From: Tricholomella constricta | Taxonomy: Eukaryota; Basidiomycota; Agaricomycetes; Agaricales; Lyophyllaceae | Assembly (NCBI GenBank): GCA_013368375.1 | Contig: JAACJP010000009.1 | Coordinates: 372,001-436,000 of the forward strand | Reading direction: 5' to 3' | Length of the DNA: 64,000 nt | Shown: positions 19,624 to 34,223 of the stretch, one piece after another | Layout of the letters: each line of letters opens with the position of its first letter | How positions within the stretch are numbered: the first letter of the stretch is position 1 | Notes under the pieces: model-generated | Database searches by the model: none | Told to the model about the DNA's origin: nothing | The model's input: the letters and a program-made list of their open reading frames with translations, nothing else | Translations under genes and position numbers: made by a program

Positions 19624-20560
19624 TGCGTGCCGACAAGTTTGATATCAAGCTGCAAGAATGGCGCTTTGGTTGCTTTAAATTAGACGATTACCAGAGATTT
19701 TATACTTGAAACGGTGCATCGGGCCCGCTCAGAATGGAGTCACGGCCCCGAAAATCGGCATCCCGATGACTGTTGACAGGTTTAAATATGAACACAGTTA
19801 CAACACATAGCTGCCGTCGAAGGTTTAAATAGGGATCTGAAAGACGTCAAGGGAAAGGGAGCATTCGACTTACCTCTATCTCCAATGCGAGAACGCTCTA
19901 TGCGATATGTGCTCTCGATGCATTGAGAGGACTGTTATCATACCCTTGAAGAATAAGTAAACAGAGCGTGTATTTTGATCTGGATCCAAAGTTGAAAGTT
20001 AAGTGGCAGACAGCTCACCTGCCTTAACGCTGATTACCGATGCTGTTGAACCCGCCGATCATACATGAAAAAGAAATTGGTGAGTACCTGGAAGTCCTCA
20101 TTGTAGGTCGTAGATGTATCGCAAGGCATTGGAGAAATCTGATGTCGTTTTAAGTGAGCAGTGGGACCTGAACGGGCGGGCAGCTGGCGAGATCATGCCA
20201 AATACGCGTTGGCGACATTTGGCTTCTACTAAAAGCGCAGAAATACAGTCGCTCTCAAAAGGCGTTCAGATAGTTACCACCAGGGTCCATTAAATAACAC
20301 TCTCTGAACCGCGAGCGGATGGTCCCAGTTTGTAGCGACAAATGCAATGTATATGCAGAGAGGTACCATACATAGATTGCAAGTGTCACGTAACATAACA
20401 GTGTAGCCCTCATCTGCCAACGTAGGTTGGCAGACTTACGACGATGAACGTTTCGAGTGATCCAGCTCTCTGTGCGTTCATCGTCGGATTGACGGACGAC
20501 CTGTAGGAATTCCCAAGGAAATAACCGGTCAGCACCTGCGTGCGGCACCTTCATTCCCAT
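19624..20560. other. Intergenic, no convincing gene
   Basis: Contains two AGGTTTAAATA words (about 19,779 and 19,821) upstream of the single-exon gene. A minus-strand frame at 20,255-20,560 carries one hydrophobic stretch but overlaps the 3' side of the next gene and shows no family motif. Confidence 0.4.
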
Positions 20561-21600
20561 CTACACCAATGCAGCCAACAGGGCGATGAAACCAGAGACT
20601 GCGATGAACGCGCCGGAGGACAAGGCGGAAGGACCACCGAGGGCACCGTTCTTCCTGTTCGGCGATGGTGCAACTGATATGGGTGCAATGGTAGGTGTGG
20701 ATTGGGGGGTGATGGATGTCGAGCTTGGAGCAGGAGCTTCGGAATTAGAGGGCTCCCAGGCGGAGGAGACGAGGCCGGGAGGGATGCCACCATCTAAGAG
20801 GCACACAGAATCAATAAAATGAGCAGTGGCGATGGCTCGCAGTGGTACTCACCAGCGAACTGTGCACCACAAGTATCCGTGGCATATTTGGTATCGCTGT
20901 CGGTGAACGCTCCGGGGAGCTCCTTGTTGATGATGCTGTACGCGCCCTTCATGCAGTTCGTGCAGATGACACTGGAGGGGAAGCCCTTCTTGGCAGCGCC
21001 GGCGATACTAACGAGATTGTTCGCATCAAGGCTCATTGTGCCCGTGATCGCCTCAATGTTCCTGAGCGACCCAGAAACACAATTGACCTCCCCACTACAA
21101 TGCGCGTCCATCAGTCACTCGTTCTGTGCAATGAAGGCATGGACTTACTCCTTCAAGCACACGACCTTCCGCAAAGTCCTATAGCCCTTCTTGAGAAAGT
21201 CAAGCGCATGCTGTACCTCGGCAATGCCGAACTCCGCCGAACAGCCCGTGGTGACCTTGGAGATGGCCGTGTTGAGGGTATCGTCAGTGCATGCCGGCGC
21301 ACCGCACATGCCCGCGAGCCATGCGTCTGTGTACCCAATGACCGACTCGGGGCCGTTGCCGAGCCCGACAAGGATGGGCACAAGGAGGGTTGGCTGGAGG
21401 CAGGTGGTCACCTCGGCATTCTGCTGGAGGTCCATCAATGTCTTCATGCATCCAATCGAATATCTGCGTACCAGGCGTCAGCTCAAGCATAAGACAAAAA
21501 AAAGAAGAAGAAAAAAGGAAAAAAAAGGAGGGAAGAGCGCGTACGTGTTTGCAGATACAAAGCCAACCAGGGCAGCGATCGTGATGGTGCGGAACATCAT
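20561..21600 (-). CDS. Secreted Cys-rich, GPI-type surface protein
   Basis: Four exons (21600-21545, 21463-21149, 21094-20853, 20793-20561) sum to 846 nt, 281 residues. An N-terminal signal peptide (MMFRTITIAALVGFVSA) is followed by a domain rich in spaced Cys (SIGCMKTL, TTCLQPTLL, GMCGAPACTDDTL, TTGCSAEFG, VVCLKDGEVNCVSGSL, VICTNCMKGAY, ATDTCGAQF). Then comes a Ser/Pro linker and a C-terminal hydrophobic tail (SGAFIAVSGFIALLAALV), as expected for GPI attachment. This is a widespread but uncharacterised type of fungal wall protein. The promoter has TATAAAAGG about 95 bp upstream. A broken paralogue lies next to it. Confidence 0.85.
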
Positions 21601-21692
21601 AGTGATTCGAGAGGAGGATGGAAACGACCGTTCAACGGTGTGGATGAGGTGGAGATGTCAAATCTGGGGAATTCGGCATGGTGGTGAGGCCC

Positions 21693-21699
21693 TTTTATA
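21693..21699 (-). promoter_or_regulatory. TATA box of the secreted Cys-rich gene
   Basis: TATAAAA read on the minus strand, about 93 bp before the ATG. The paralogue keeps the same word (TATAAAAG at 23,210-23,203) about 46 bp before its ATG, so the promoter was duplicated with the gene. Confidence 0.55.
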
Positions 21700-22121
21700 C
21701 TCTCCAAAGGGTCGCTTAGAAGCGTGTTTCAGCATTCAGGGTGATCACTCGGGTTGATCAAGAGCACAGCTTTTTGGCAACGTTAGTGATGAAATCCCTT
21801 CAAACCGTGATGCCCACTGATATCCCCTGATGCCCAGGCGTCGCTGACAACGGTGGTTGCGTAAATATCGATGCATTTGTTGAATGGAACTCGAGCAATG
21901 ATTCGGAAGCTGTATCAGCGTATGTAAATGCCGAAGGTATCACGCGACCTTGGACAGAGCACAGAAACTGCGAGCGACTTGCTTCGAAACTTCGAGGTTC
22001 AGAAGCACTGCGATATTGCGTAAAATATCAAGCATGAAAGTTCGTCAGAAATCAAACGTTTGAGCCCCGTAAAGCTTTCAAATGTTTTCCAACGCATCGT
22101 CGTCACCGACAATGATGACAG

Positions 22122-23157
22122 CTAACCAAAAGATACAGCAGATATCACAATCATGAACGCCGCTGTCGTAGCGACAAAGCACCTGCCTTGCGACATACGG
22201 CCACCCAGACCAGATGCAGACGAATGTAGACAACAGCCTTGGTGACATCCGGTTTCGTAGTATCTATTATGCGTCAATGGCTGTCGGCTCCTGCAGGTTC
22301 GATGAGCAATAGACGAAATAATGCACTTACAATTTCGACACCGCACAGCTCCGCAAGCCCTGGGAACATCCCGTCCACGGAGCCTTGGAAGTCGTCGTTG
22401 ATAATTTGCGCCGCGGACTGGATGCACGTCGTGCACGCGGGCAGGCTCGCGGAATTGCTCTTCGGCGAGATGGCGGTGGGGCAGTCTGACTTTGAGTTTG
22501 ATTCGCGGCCCGAACCATATCGAACGCGTTTTGGGAGATGCCGATCCTGAAGGAGAATGGTGCGCGTTGGATTCTGATAAAGGACCCAGCGCTGGCAATG
22601 AGTGCGCCGAAGCTGCTGCCTGAGAGGTTCGCGAGGGCTTTATTCGCATCAACTCCATGAACGTTTGAACATTCACCAATGTTTGGATCAGGCAGTTCGT
22701 GCTAGAGCTGGGGAGGCTGTGGGGAGGCGTCAATCTGATACACCATTTGTTTGGCGAGTAAAAGCGTCATTTTCCTTCAGACGTAAAACCCTCCGGACAG
22801 TGGGGTAGACGTATTGCGCACTGTGTACGTTCTCCAGCAATGCTGACGACACACTCGGGTCCGTTGCGCATCCAATAGTTACGTTCTTGACTGCAGCAGC
22901 TATGGTATCATCGCTGCACGGACTGATAGCACACGTGCTCGTCACCCAAGCTGCCCAGCGATGTCGTGTTCTGCGCGCCTGAGATCGCTGGGAGCAGGGC
23001 GGCAGCGGCGTCCGGATTAGTGGAGATTGCAAGTAGGCTGCCTTGCATCCTGCGAAAATTTTGCCCGGGGTAGGACTTAGCTCTCACGCGGAGGGTCCCA
23101 TTGTCACCAGGCAGAGATGTAGCCAGCCAGGGCTACAAGAATCAAAGCACGAAACAT
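22122..23157 (-). pseudogene. Decayed paralogue of the secreted Cys-rich protein
   Basis: Same orientation and exon plan as its neighbour. The signal peptide MFRALILVALAGYISA (from 23,157) is followed by an intron, then a second exon with ISTNPDAAAALLPAISG, SPCSDDTIAAAVKNVTIGCA and YVYPTVRRVL, which answer to the neighbour's Cys and DDT positions. A third exon has ASLPACTTCIQSAAQIINDD, like VICTNCMKGAYSIINKE, and a hydrophobic tail (FVATTAAFMIVISAVSFG) is present. The second exon changes frame after TSLGSLG (near 22,935), several Cys are lost, and the last exons do not join in phase. Read as a pseudogene of a tandem duplication. Confidence 0.7.
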
Positions 23158-23486
23158 AACGCTCAGCGATATGGATTGCATTGTAACATCGCAGAGGCCG
23201 CGCTTTTATACTACTTCGAGCAGTTGCGCTCATCAGTGAGGTAGGCAAATGAAGACTCTTCTCGTTCAGAGAGCATCGTCAGAGATCCGTTCAGGGACCA
23301 AAAAGAGGGCTTGTTGCATTAGTTGATAGGTGTCGCGTGAAGCGTATACATGTTCAACAACAGGGACGGGATGGAGGAAGACATATATTGTTTACAAGTG
23401 CTTGCTCTGCACCCCACCGCTAAACAACCAACAACACTCTACTGTCTCGTTCAACTTCGACTTCACGAAAGCCCTCATCGTCCACC
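23158..23486. other. Divergent intergenic region
   Basis: Lies between the minus-strand pseudogene and plus-strand SDE2. It includes the TATAAAAG box of the former. No gene seen. Confidence 0.5.
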
Positions 23487-24476
23487 ATGGATCACGTCAA
23501 CTCAACTTCTATTCTCATTCAAGCATTTTCTCCTTTTCCCTCTCTAACTCTCACCGTTCCCTCTACTACCACAATATCCGATGTCCCTTCACTGCTCCAA
23601 GACCGCTACCTTGACCTGCCGTTCGGTGACTCCTCTTGTTATGTGTTATCAACACACAGGGGGCACACAATACCCCCAGCCGCCACAATATCCAGCCTAC
23701 ATTCAGACCCTGAAGCTGACTTGACCTCAACACCGAACTTCGTGACGCTCCGCCTCACGCCCCGACTCTTCGGTGGAAAGGGAGGCTTCGGATCCCAGCT
23801 TAGGGCCGCTGGTGGCCGCATGAGCAGCCAGAAGACGAGCAACAACGACTCGTGTAGGGACCTCACCGGCAGGAGGCTGAGCACGATCAAGGAAGCCAAG
23901 AAGTACGTCCCGCGTTCCTTGTTTCTACCTAATCACAGTCCTTACCCCCTCGCCTTCTCTTCAGGCTTGCTGAATATCTCGAATCGGAGCCTGAACGGCT
24001 TGCGGCGAAGGCTGCTGCCCAGAAGGCGAAGCTAGACGCGCTGGAGCGGAAACTCGGCATCGAGCCCACTGCCAATGCAGGTCCATCCGGCAAGAATGCA
24101 GCTGTTGGTTCGGGCGAGCCGCCACGCAGTGCACCGGGTGCAGTGGACGTGCCTCAGGTACTTGCAGGAAAGAAGCACCGCTTCGATGATACGGAATACC
24201 TTGAGCAGAGTAGGGAACTGACGGAGAACGTGAAGAGCGCTGTATCTGCGGGTATTTTCTTATCTGTTGTACATTTTCGTTCATTGGCTAAATTATATTG
24301 GGTGAACAGCGCTGCTCAAGAAAAGGAAGAAGGCAAAAGTGACGCATCCTACGGCGACGACGGCTGCGCCCTCATCTGCTGCTACTCGGGAAAAACCTTC
24401 TACTAAGGAGAAGGTGGCAGAACAACCGATGGAGAAGGCGCTGGATGCTGCATTGGCAGATGCTGTCGGGGCTTAA
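23487..24476 (+). CDS. SDE2: SDE2-type splicing and genome-stability factor
   Basis: Exons 23487-23902, 23965-24251 and 24310-24476 sum to 870 nt, 289 residues. The N-terminal ubiquitin-like part ends in the processing site FGGKGGFGSQLRAAGGRM; in this family a protease cuts after GG, leaving Lys at the new N-terminus and activating the protein in the spliceosome. NNDSCRDLTGRRLSTIKEAK follows, then a coiled charged region (EPERLAAKAAAQKAKLDALE), GKKHRFDDTEYLEQSREL and a Lys-rich tail (LLKKRKKAKV). All hallmark residues are intact. It is a nuclear protein, by family. Confidence 0.9.
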
Positions 24477-25126
24477 GGGACTTATAGGGAGCGCAATCTT
24501 ATCTGCTAGGGTGTTTTCCTAAAAGAACCCTTCCTTGTAAACACTTAGGGTTTCTGTAACATTGGCTGTACTGTATCACATGCAGGTGTCTTTGCAAGTT
24601 GGAACTGTCGCCAGACTTGTCCGGACTCCCGTGGTCGAAGTTGTTCCTTCGACAATTGAGCTTAGTCGTCTTGGCTTCCTTTCGAGCTCACAACCGATTC
24701 AACCTCAACGGTTGGACCTGGGTGGGCCGCCCGGTTGACAAGGTGAAGAGATTCTTGGTCTCCTGACGCCGGTACAATCTCTTGGGTTCATTATTACCAA
24801 GCTTGGAAATGACTTGTGAAGAGCCAAACTGTCGTTTTCTGGCCATGAACTTGAATTCTGGAGATTTCATGGCAAGTCATCGGCGTAGGGTACCCCACAA
24901 CGCTTAAAGGAATGTCCACCTGCGTGTCCGCTGCTCAGGATCTTGACAACTAAACACAGAAAGCGGAAGATCGGCCGACGGCCACGTGACGCTGATCTTC
25001 TTAGATCAGGTCCTTCGAGTCAGATTAGGTCACTGCAAAATTTACTGAAAAGTTTTATAGCTCGAGTTATACAGCTTGATTGCTACACCCATCTCCTTCA
25101 CTTTTTTTTCTATCTCTCCATTCATA
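24477..25126. other. Intergenic, no gene seen
   Basis: SDE2 3' end and homocitrate synthase promoter. A 60-residue minus-strand frame (24,688-24,870) has no recognisable motif. Confidence 0.5.
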
Positions 25127-26912
<1,786 letters not shown>

Positions 26913-26917
26913 ACGAA

Positions 26918-26943
26918 CCCCCCCCCCCCCCCCCCCCCCCCCC
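26918..26943. repeat. Homopolymer run of 26 C
   Basis: Begins five bases after the homocitrate synthase stop codon, so it would be in the 3' UTR. Such a long C run can form G4 or i-motif structures and is prone to length error. Confidence 0.9.
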
Positions 26944-27559
26944 AACTTCCTTCACAGCGGCCACTCAGATCTTGAGACCGTTGTGACAGGAGAATGTAGC
27001 ACACACCCGAGGAGAGCGGAAGGAGAAAGAAGAAGAAGAAGACGGACAACCCCACGTTGTATTTGTAGAAAAAAAAAGGACTTTGATAGAGTCCATCCAT
27101 TTACCCATTATCTGCTACCGCTATCTCTGCCGCGAAAAACTCGATCTCTCGAGGATGCCGATTTACATGCGCATGGACATACTCGCTTAGATCTCTTACC
27201 TACGCCGTACTCAAGAAGTTCGCTTCAATGTTTCGAATTGCATGTTGGTTTCTAATTTTTAGGACAAGCGAGAATTGAGAGACAGGAATCGTCATCTAAC
27301 AGGACAGGATTGCTATTTTGCTACAAGAGGTGCGGATCAATGGATGATAGGAGCGGAAAACACACAGAGAGAAAGAGAGAGGAGCGGAAGCATCAGTGGA
27401 AGCGAGTAATATACAGGAGGAGGATTAGCGGCGAAGACAAAGGATAAACAAAGTGAGAGTTGCAAGATGTCATGTGGAAAGATTGTCCAAAGAAGATTAC
27501 CGAAAAGAAAAAGACAGTGGTACAAGCAGGTGAAGGAAGAAGCTAGCGCTTAGCCTGCG
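26944..27559. other. Convergent intergenic region
   Basis: Between the ends of homocitrate synthase and the histidine kinase. It has purine-rich tracts (27,015-27,043 and 27,363-27,392). No gene seen. Confidence 0.5.
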
Positions 27560-30500
27560 CTACGATAATCCTAGCTTGTGGAACATCTCGTCGAGTGTTT
27601 TGAAGGCAACAGGTTTCACAAGGCTAAGGATTTGTCGTGAGCGTCCGAGTACTGACCAACGAGCAGGAAACAGAACTTACTAGCCATCGACCCCAGCCTC
27701 GAAGGCTCGCCGCTTGTCCTCAAGCGACGACATGCCCGTTAAAGCGAGGATGCGGGAGGGGCGCGCAGCGTCATACTTCGGATCGTTGGTAACTGCACGC
27801 TTGGACTCGATGTCACGGATCTCCACAGTAGCTGAGACACCTGTAAATTGTACCAAGTAATTAGAATAAATAGTTGCTATCGTAAATGTGAAACTCACCA
27901 TCGAGAACTGGCATGGAGAGATCGAGGAGCACCACGCTGAAGCAAGTGTTAGGAATAGTGGGGGGGGATGACAGGGGAATTACCACGTACTCGAAAGGAC
28001 CTTCATTGTCGTATAAAGTAACACCATCCCGTCCGTCGACTGCCTCTCGAAAGTCATAGCCCTTTAAGATGCCACTCCTTAGTTCAAGGTCCGTGCCCAG
28101 TGAAATAAAATCAACTCACCTTCTTCGAAAGCCACTTGGCACTTAAACACCGAGGAGCGTCAGAATAGATGTTATCCTTGAAGAAACGGATACCACTTAC
28201 AGGAGACTTCTGAGTATACTATTGTCCTCGACGACCAACACCCGGAAATTGCGATCCGACGATTGAAAGGGACTGACAGAAGACTTCAAAAGCGATCCGC
28301 CAGGCCCGATAGATATCGTCGACACAATCGGATCTGAGTCAGGCGTATTCCCTCGCTCGCTCGTGGGCGACAAACCATCCCATGATGTGGAAGCGGGATG
28401 CATCGTAGACGAGCGCAGCGACATTGGCGGCCTTGATGGGTACGCCCGTGACCATGGAGTGTGGCCTTCTTCAGACTTGCGCCGAGGCATGGACGAACTG
28501 GTCACACTTCGCTTTCCTTTATCACCGGCTGGAATCGGCGAAGCCGGGGGGATACCTATGGCCAACCTACTCGGCGAGACCCCGCGCGATCTCGAACCAA
28601 TCTTGTGCGCATGCAGGCAGAGTCTGAGGATTGTCCAGAGCCGGGAGGGACCACCTGGCTTAAATAGAATGCGACAAAAACCACCTATTCGTTCGTGGTC
28701 ACTGGCAATGGCCATTATTATCGGATTTCCACGAGCCGCTGAGAAGATGATGAACGGTCGACTGGTATCCCGGCGGTTGGTGGCTTCCTGGACGAGAGAC
28801 GGATCGTCGTTCAATATGACTATATCCCCATACCCCACTCCCGTATAAATTTCGAACCCCCACCACATTGTCAAACAGTTCTGAAGGACGCGCCTGAGAA
28901 GCTTGACGCCTTCGTGTGGTAAATCAAATCCAACGAGAGAGACGGTCGGAGGTCTGCTGAGGCCATCGAACTTGAATGGCTCCATCTCTGGTGATGCTCC
29001 GTCTTCAGCCTTCTCAGCCAAAAAGGTGACCCTAATCTCCGTGCCAGTGCCTTCTTCGCTCCACACCTCAACCTTGCCGCCAACGCTTTCCGACGTAACG
29101 ATACTGTTGACGATGGCAAGTCCAAGACCAGTTCCAGTCTGCAGAGGATTTTCTTGAGAAAAGGGATGGAAAAGTTGATTCTACGGGGACTCTATATCAG
29201 CGCATGGTCAATGACAGGACCCCAAGTTATTACCCTGAGGAAGTTCTGGCTGATACCCTATGAAAAAGAGTTAGTCCGCTCAAAAGCCTGTCATTAACCG
29301 CGGTTCAAATACCTTTCCAGTGTCTAGCACTGCGAGCTCGATTCTGACCCTGTCTGGAGGATCCCCATCAGCTGGAGGCAGCTGTCGAAGGATAACATGA
29401 ACAAAGCCATCCTAAATGACCAGAATAAATCAATGGGCCAGGCCGTCGCGATGAACTAACACAAACCGTTGTGAATTTCAAGCTGTTACCGAAGAGGTTC
29501 ATCAAAACCCTTCTAATACCCCCCTTCTCGCATTTAAGCGTCCAGCCCTTCCAAAGTTCAGTATGTATAAGTATTGACCGTCACAGCAAGCAAAGTCGCA
29601 ATTACCTCACGGCGATATCCGATGTCAATCACAGTTTCCACTGGGAGGCGACGCGTAGCCACAGGCGATGCATGGTCGTCCTTAGGCGGGGAGTACACAC
29701 TCCCAATTCCCGAATCGCCCATGATCGCCGTGCGAGCACGGTGTCCGATCCAGCACCCATCCACCGCATCCTCCACGAGCTGTATCAAGTCGACCCTAGC
29801 GCAGAAAGCCTGATAAAAACCCATAAGGACCATTCAAGGTTGCAGAAGACTCACTTCGATGTGACAATCACATTTTCGACGCCGCCGGCCTTGGAGTTCC
29901 CGCTGAGCTTGGTGAAGTCTAGCACGTGGTTGACGGTCTCGACGAGCGAGGTACCGCAGGCTTGGACAGTTTGTAGGAAGGAGAGCTGTGAATGATTGAG
30001 GTGGCTGTCACTCAGAAGCTCCGCAGCGGCCAGGATCTGCAATTGGTGTAAAGATTAAGATGTTCGATACAAAACAAAAAAATTCGACAGACTCCATGTA
30101 AGGGCGTCCGAAGCTCATGAGATATGCTAGAGATGATTGCCTTAGTGTATATCTGCTGTATCGTTGGAAAGCGCCCACTTGGATATAAACAAACTCTTTG
30201 CCTTGTCAGCAAGAATCATCCGACGCTTCAACACAGCAGACAAGATAATAACACCTAAGTCCAACTGTCAGTATGCGTTGTTTTAGTTTCACGGATGAGA
30301 GACAGTACCTATCGCTCGCAAATAAGACAACTCGTGCCCCTCAAGCTATACACACGCAGAGTTAAAAGCAGAGATCGAAGAAGTGCGTCAAGACCTTCTT
30401 ACATATCGCTTGGTCTGATCTGATCCGTTATACGCGCACAGCAGAGCGAAAGGCCGTTTGTCAATATTAAAAATCGGCACAGCTGGAACCAATGACGAAT

Positions 30501-33500
30501 CAGCACCCCTACGGAAACCAGTCCAGGATTATTAAACATACTCAAAGCATATTGAATATGCGTCGGCAAGAACGGCCTAAAGCTCGGCGGCACAATCCCC
30601 TCGCTGATCTTCCCATCAGGGTATTTCGCGAAAAACGCGTTGAGCTTATGGTACTCCTCCGACGAGAGCTGGCGGACCTTCGCCTGGAGCTGGGGGTCGC
30701 CATAATGCATGGTCACTGAAACCGTGCCCTCGGCGTTCATGGACTCGAGCACCTTGCAGTGGGAGACGTCCATGACGATGACGCCCTCCACGTCGAGTGT
30801 GCGCTTGACGAGCTTGGCGGCTCGATCATACACCTTGTCCATGGACGAACCCACGAAGGCATCAAGGCGGTCCTCTCTGGAGTTAGCAGCATGCGCCTCT
30901 GTGTCAATCTCGAGGCACTCGCGGCTGAACTGCTCCATCTGCGGGAAGGTCCAAGCACATGTTAATTGTCAGTCTGTGTTTTCGACTAACTGCGGCCTAG
31001 TGCAAACGCCGCAGGCGGTGATAAAGGACTTGCCGAGTTCTGTATGCGATCGCGAATTCGAAGCTGAATCTGATGAGGGCCGCGTTAGCGAAATTGAATT
31101 AGCCCCATTGTCCTGAGTAAGCATGTGCACACCTTGTCCCTCCACAGCTCCATCTCCCGCATGGCGATGGCCTGTCGATACATGGTTCAAATCATACGAT
31201 ACTATCAACACGGAAACGGCACGGAGAGCGCACCGCAAATTCCTTGAGCGTATGCTTCTGGCGCGGCGAAAAGTCCTCGCGGGGATTATCGCAGATGACC
31301 GCCAATCTACCCAATTCATCAACAATGGCGGTATGGGGATAGCTTTCTGAAGGACGCACGTTCCGATATTGAACCCGTCCGCGGTTCTCAGCGGCGCCCC
31401 CGCATAGAACCGAATATGTGGCGCACCCGTCACGAGTGGCTGTGGAGCATGAGCCAAGGGCAATGGTAGGATGACGACGATAAATGATGAGAATGACCAT
31501 AACGACCGAGTCAGGCACAACTGGTAGCAATGACGTGCGAGGAACAGGGACGCACGTTTTGGGCAAAGCGCCAATCGTGATGCGTGTCAAGAATGACCAT
31601 GGGCTCGTCGCCACTTCCAAGAACAAAAAGCAACGTAATTAGTGCAGGGGCCAAGGGGACTGGGGAGGAATTTCTACGTACCGCTGCAGGACAGAGTGTG
31701 CGCAGAAGGAGTGGACCCTCGCAGAGCTGTGCGTTTTAATGCCCCCTATTGATCCCCGCATTCCAGAGAGATTGGTTAGAAAACAGATACAATGAGGTGA
31801 ACACAAAAGGAAATAGATGAAAAGGTGGGAGCGCTCATACATTCTGATTTATGCCACCTGATAAAACGCACCGACGGATGAGGGGGAGGGGGAACGGGAC
31901 GTGTTCAATACGGGGTGAACCACACGGGCAAGCTGTTGCATTGCTTACTGCTCGTTGCCATCAATCAGCGAGATCATCACACCCTTCGTGCTAAACACTA
32001 GCTTCGCAAGATGTGCTATGCGGTCGAAGTTGAGGTCTGGGCCCGTGTTCCAGATGTTGAACCTAGCAGGGGTAATAGGCAAAGGCATGTAAGTAGACAA
32101 ACAAAAGGGGCAGACGGTGTCCGGGAAGAGAATTGAAAGAAAGAAACGAACGCACTTGTATAATGCTCGCCTCCGTTCGAGCTCGTCTGGGGGGTTCGGC
32201 GGGGCCAGGTATCCCAGTTCCGTAAACATCTGCTCCTCTTTCGCTGCCCGGCCAACCTTGATGCTCGCAATGCCCTCTGACGGGACCCTGCCGCCTGGGA
32301 CCCTGGGTTCGTGTGTCGGAGACGACGTAGGGAGTGGCGAGGACGTCTGCCGCGTGAGGCACACGCGTCGCGGGAGGGCGGGGACTGACATTGTTCCGAG
32401 ATCTGGGGAGAGCGGTTGAGGCGCGGCAACAGGTGCTGGTCCTGGAGCGACTCCTGTGGTGGTCTGGGCATCGTCGTTGGTATCGGATGAGCTGGTAGGG
32501 GTGTCCGCGGGAGGATGGGTACGGGGAATGACTGTGCCGAAGTAATCGTTTGGTAGTAGTTCTCTACCATGGTATGTAGCGGCCTGAGGAGCCGAAGCCG
32601 CAGTGATCTTGTCCGCCGTTACGGAAAATGAGGTAGGGAGGGACTCCGAGCGTTCTCTCTGTGGAGATACTGGTGAGTCTACAAGGGTTTCCGATGACCT
32701 GTCCATGAGCGTCTCATTGAGCGGCGAGCCGTCCTTGTCGACGTCCGTTGTGCCGTGCCAAAAGCTCCCTAGACGCGTCTTGCGCGTTCCGCCCGGCGTA
32801 ATTGGGTAATCGGGACCGATGTCGAAACTGGTAGGGTGTGAACCGGGGACAATGGCTGTGATGCCGCGCATCGGATCCGTTAGTTCGTGCTCTGGCGAAG
32901 GCAGTGCGAGCGGGGATATATCGACACGCGCTGCGGCCCATCGGAGGGTTGCAACGGTCGTTTGAACCTCTGAATTCGAATGTGCGGTGCTCGGAGATAA
33001 AGTTGCCGATTCTCCGGGCGATGTGAGCGGAGCGGAGGATGTGGAGAACGAGTTCCGCATGCGGTGCGTCGGCAGAGGGAGGTTGGCCGGTGCAGCGGGT
33101 CGAAACCGCCTTAGCGATGACGATGGTGATATTGAGAGCGTGGACGTCGACGATGGCACTGCAGCAGGGGGGGATGTAACAGGTTTGTCCTCCACTGAGG
33201 CTTGAATGTATATGCTTTGCGGATCCGACTGTGTCTGAGGGTCATCTGGTTTGATGTCAGAGTTATATGGCCTATGATGGGTATATCGAGCGAGGGAAAC
33301 GGAACCCGATGCTGTGGACGGCGCTTCTGAAGAAAGTGGAAACCCACTGGACGATGACGTGTATGACCGCGGAGGATTAGGTGTGCGATGCGGATCCCAT
33401 CGGCCAGAGGCGTAAGCATTGATGAAGGTTGCCCAATCGTAATCAGGATGATTCGGTGGCAACGGAGTGTCGGTGTGCGGCAAGGAGACGATATCCTCAG

Positions 33501-33953
33501 CATCAACATCGAAAGGCGACGGCAACCCTCCTGAAGAAAGAAAAAGAAAAGAAAAAAAACAGGACAGACATTGAAATTGAGTTTCAGGGCGCGTGTGACG
33601 TACATACCGAGACTCAAGCTAGATGGGATGTCCATTTCATCCTCCTTGACTGTCTGCATGTGGTTGAATGTATCCAATTTCTTTGTGGTAGGTTCCACAA
33701 CAGCGTTTGGGAATCGTCCCATGGCAGGAATGACCTGACCAGATGGAAAGGAGGGAAGCAGCGTAAGCTCCTGTTTGGCAGGTGCAGTTGATGGTCTAGC
33801 TGATGAGCGAAGGGGGAGCCGTCTGGATAGTACTGAGAAGTCAGCGCGAGAAGATGAATGCAAGAGTTGCGAGGATATATTGGACCGATCGAACTTGGGG
33901 CCGCGAGTAGGGGACGATGTTGTCGGAGTAGAGGACGAGTGGTGGGGATCCAT
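27560..33953 (-). CDS. GAF-containing hybrid histidine kinase (kinase plus receiver), cytosolic
   Basis: Many short exons; ends are firm, internal exons were only partly traced. Exons 1-3 are 33953-33608, 33530-32156 and from 32062. A Ser/Pro-rich N-terminus of about 500 residues (including [20 protein letters not shown]) precedes a GAF domain ([52 protein letters not shown]). A second GAF-like region follows ([18 protein letters not shown]). Near 30,115 is the phospho-acceptor His in [14 protein letters not shown], then the ATPase ([29 protein letters not shown]). The last exons form a receiver: [29 protein letters not shown] with the phospho-acceptor Asp, ILALTGM and LVKPVAF. No membrane segment is visible, which suggests an internal sensor feeding a fungal phosphorelay. 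Confidence 0.88.
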
Positions 33954-34223
33954 GGAGCTATGGCACCGCTGCCGTTGTTTATAAAGAGTAGTGGCTGTGA
34001 TTCAACAAGCCTATCTTATAGTAGGCGCAACATGGGTGGCATGCAGAGTATGAAGATTAATAGCAGACGTCCAGCGCTGAGTGCAACAGGCGAATCAGCG
34101 GCAACTCCCGGGCTCGTGAGAACTATGAGGTCACAGTCCTGTACACCTGCGCCACCACCTCAGGTACTCAACGTTCCTGTATCCGTACGAGTCCATTCTA
34201 TAAAGGAGTTATGTAAGATGTGT

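Noticed and set aside
20255..20560. 101-residue minus-strand membrane-like protein
   Set aside because: It overlaps the 3' end of the secreted-protein gene in another frame, has no homology cue and no promoter space.
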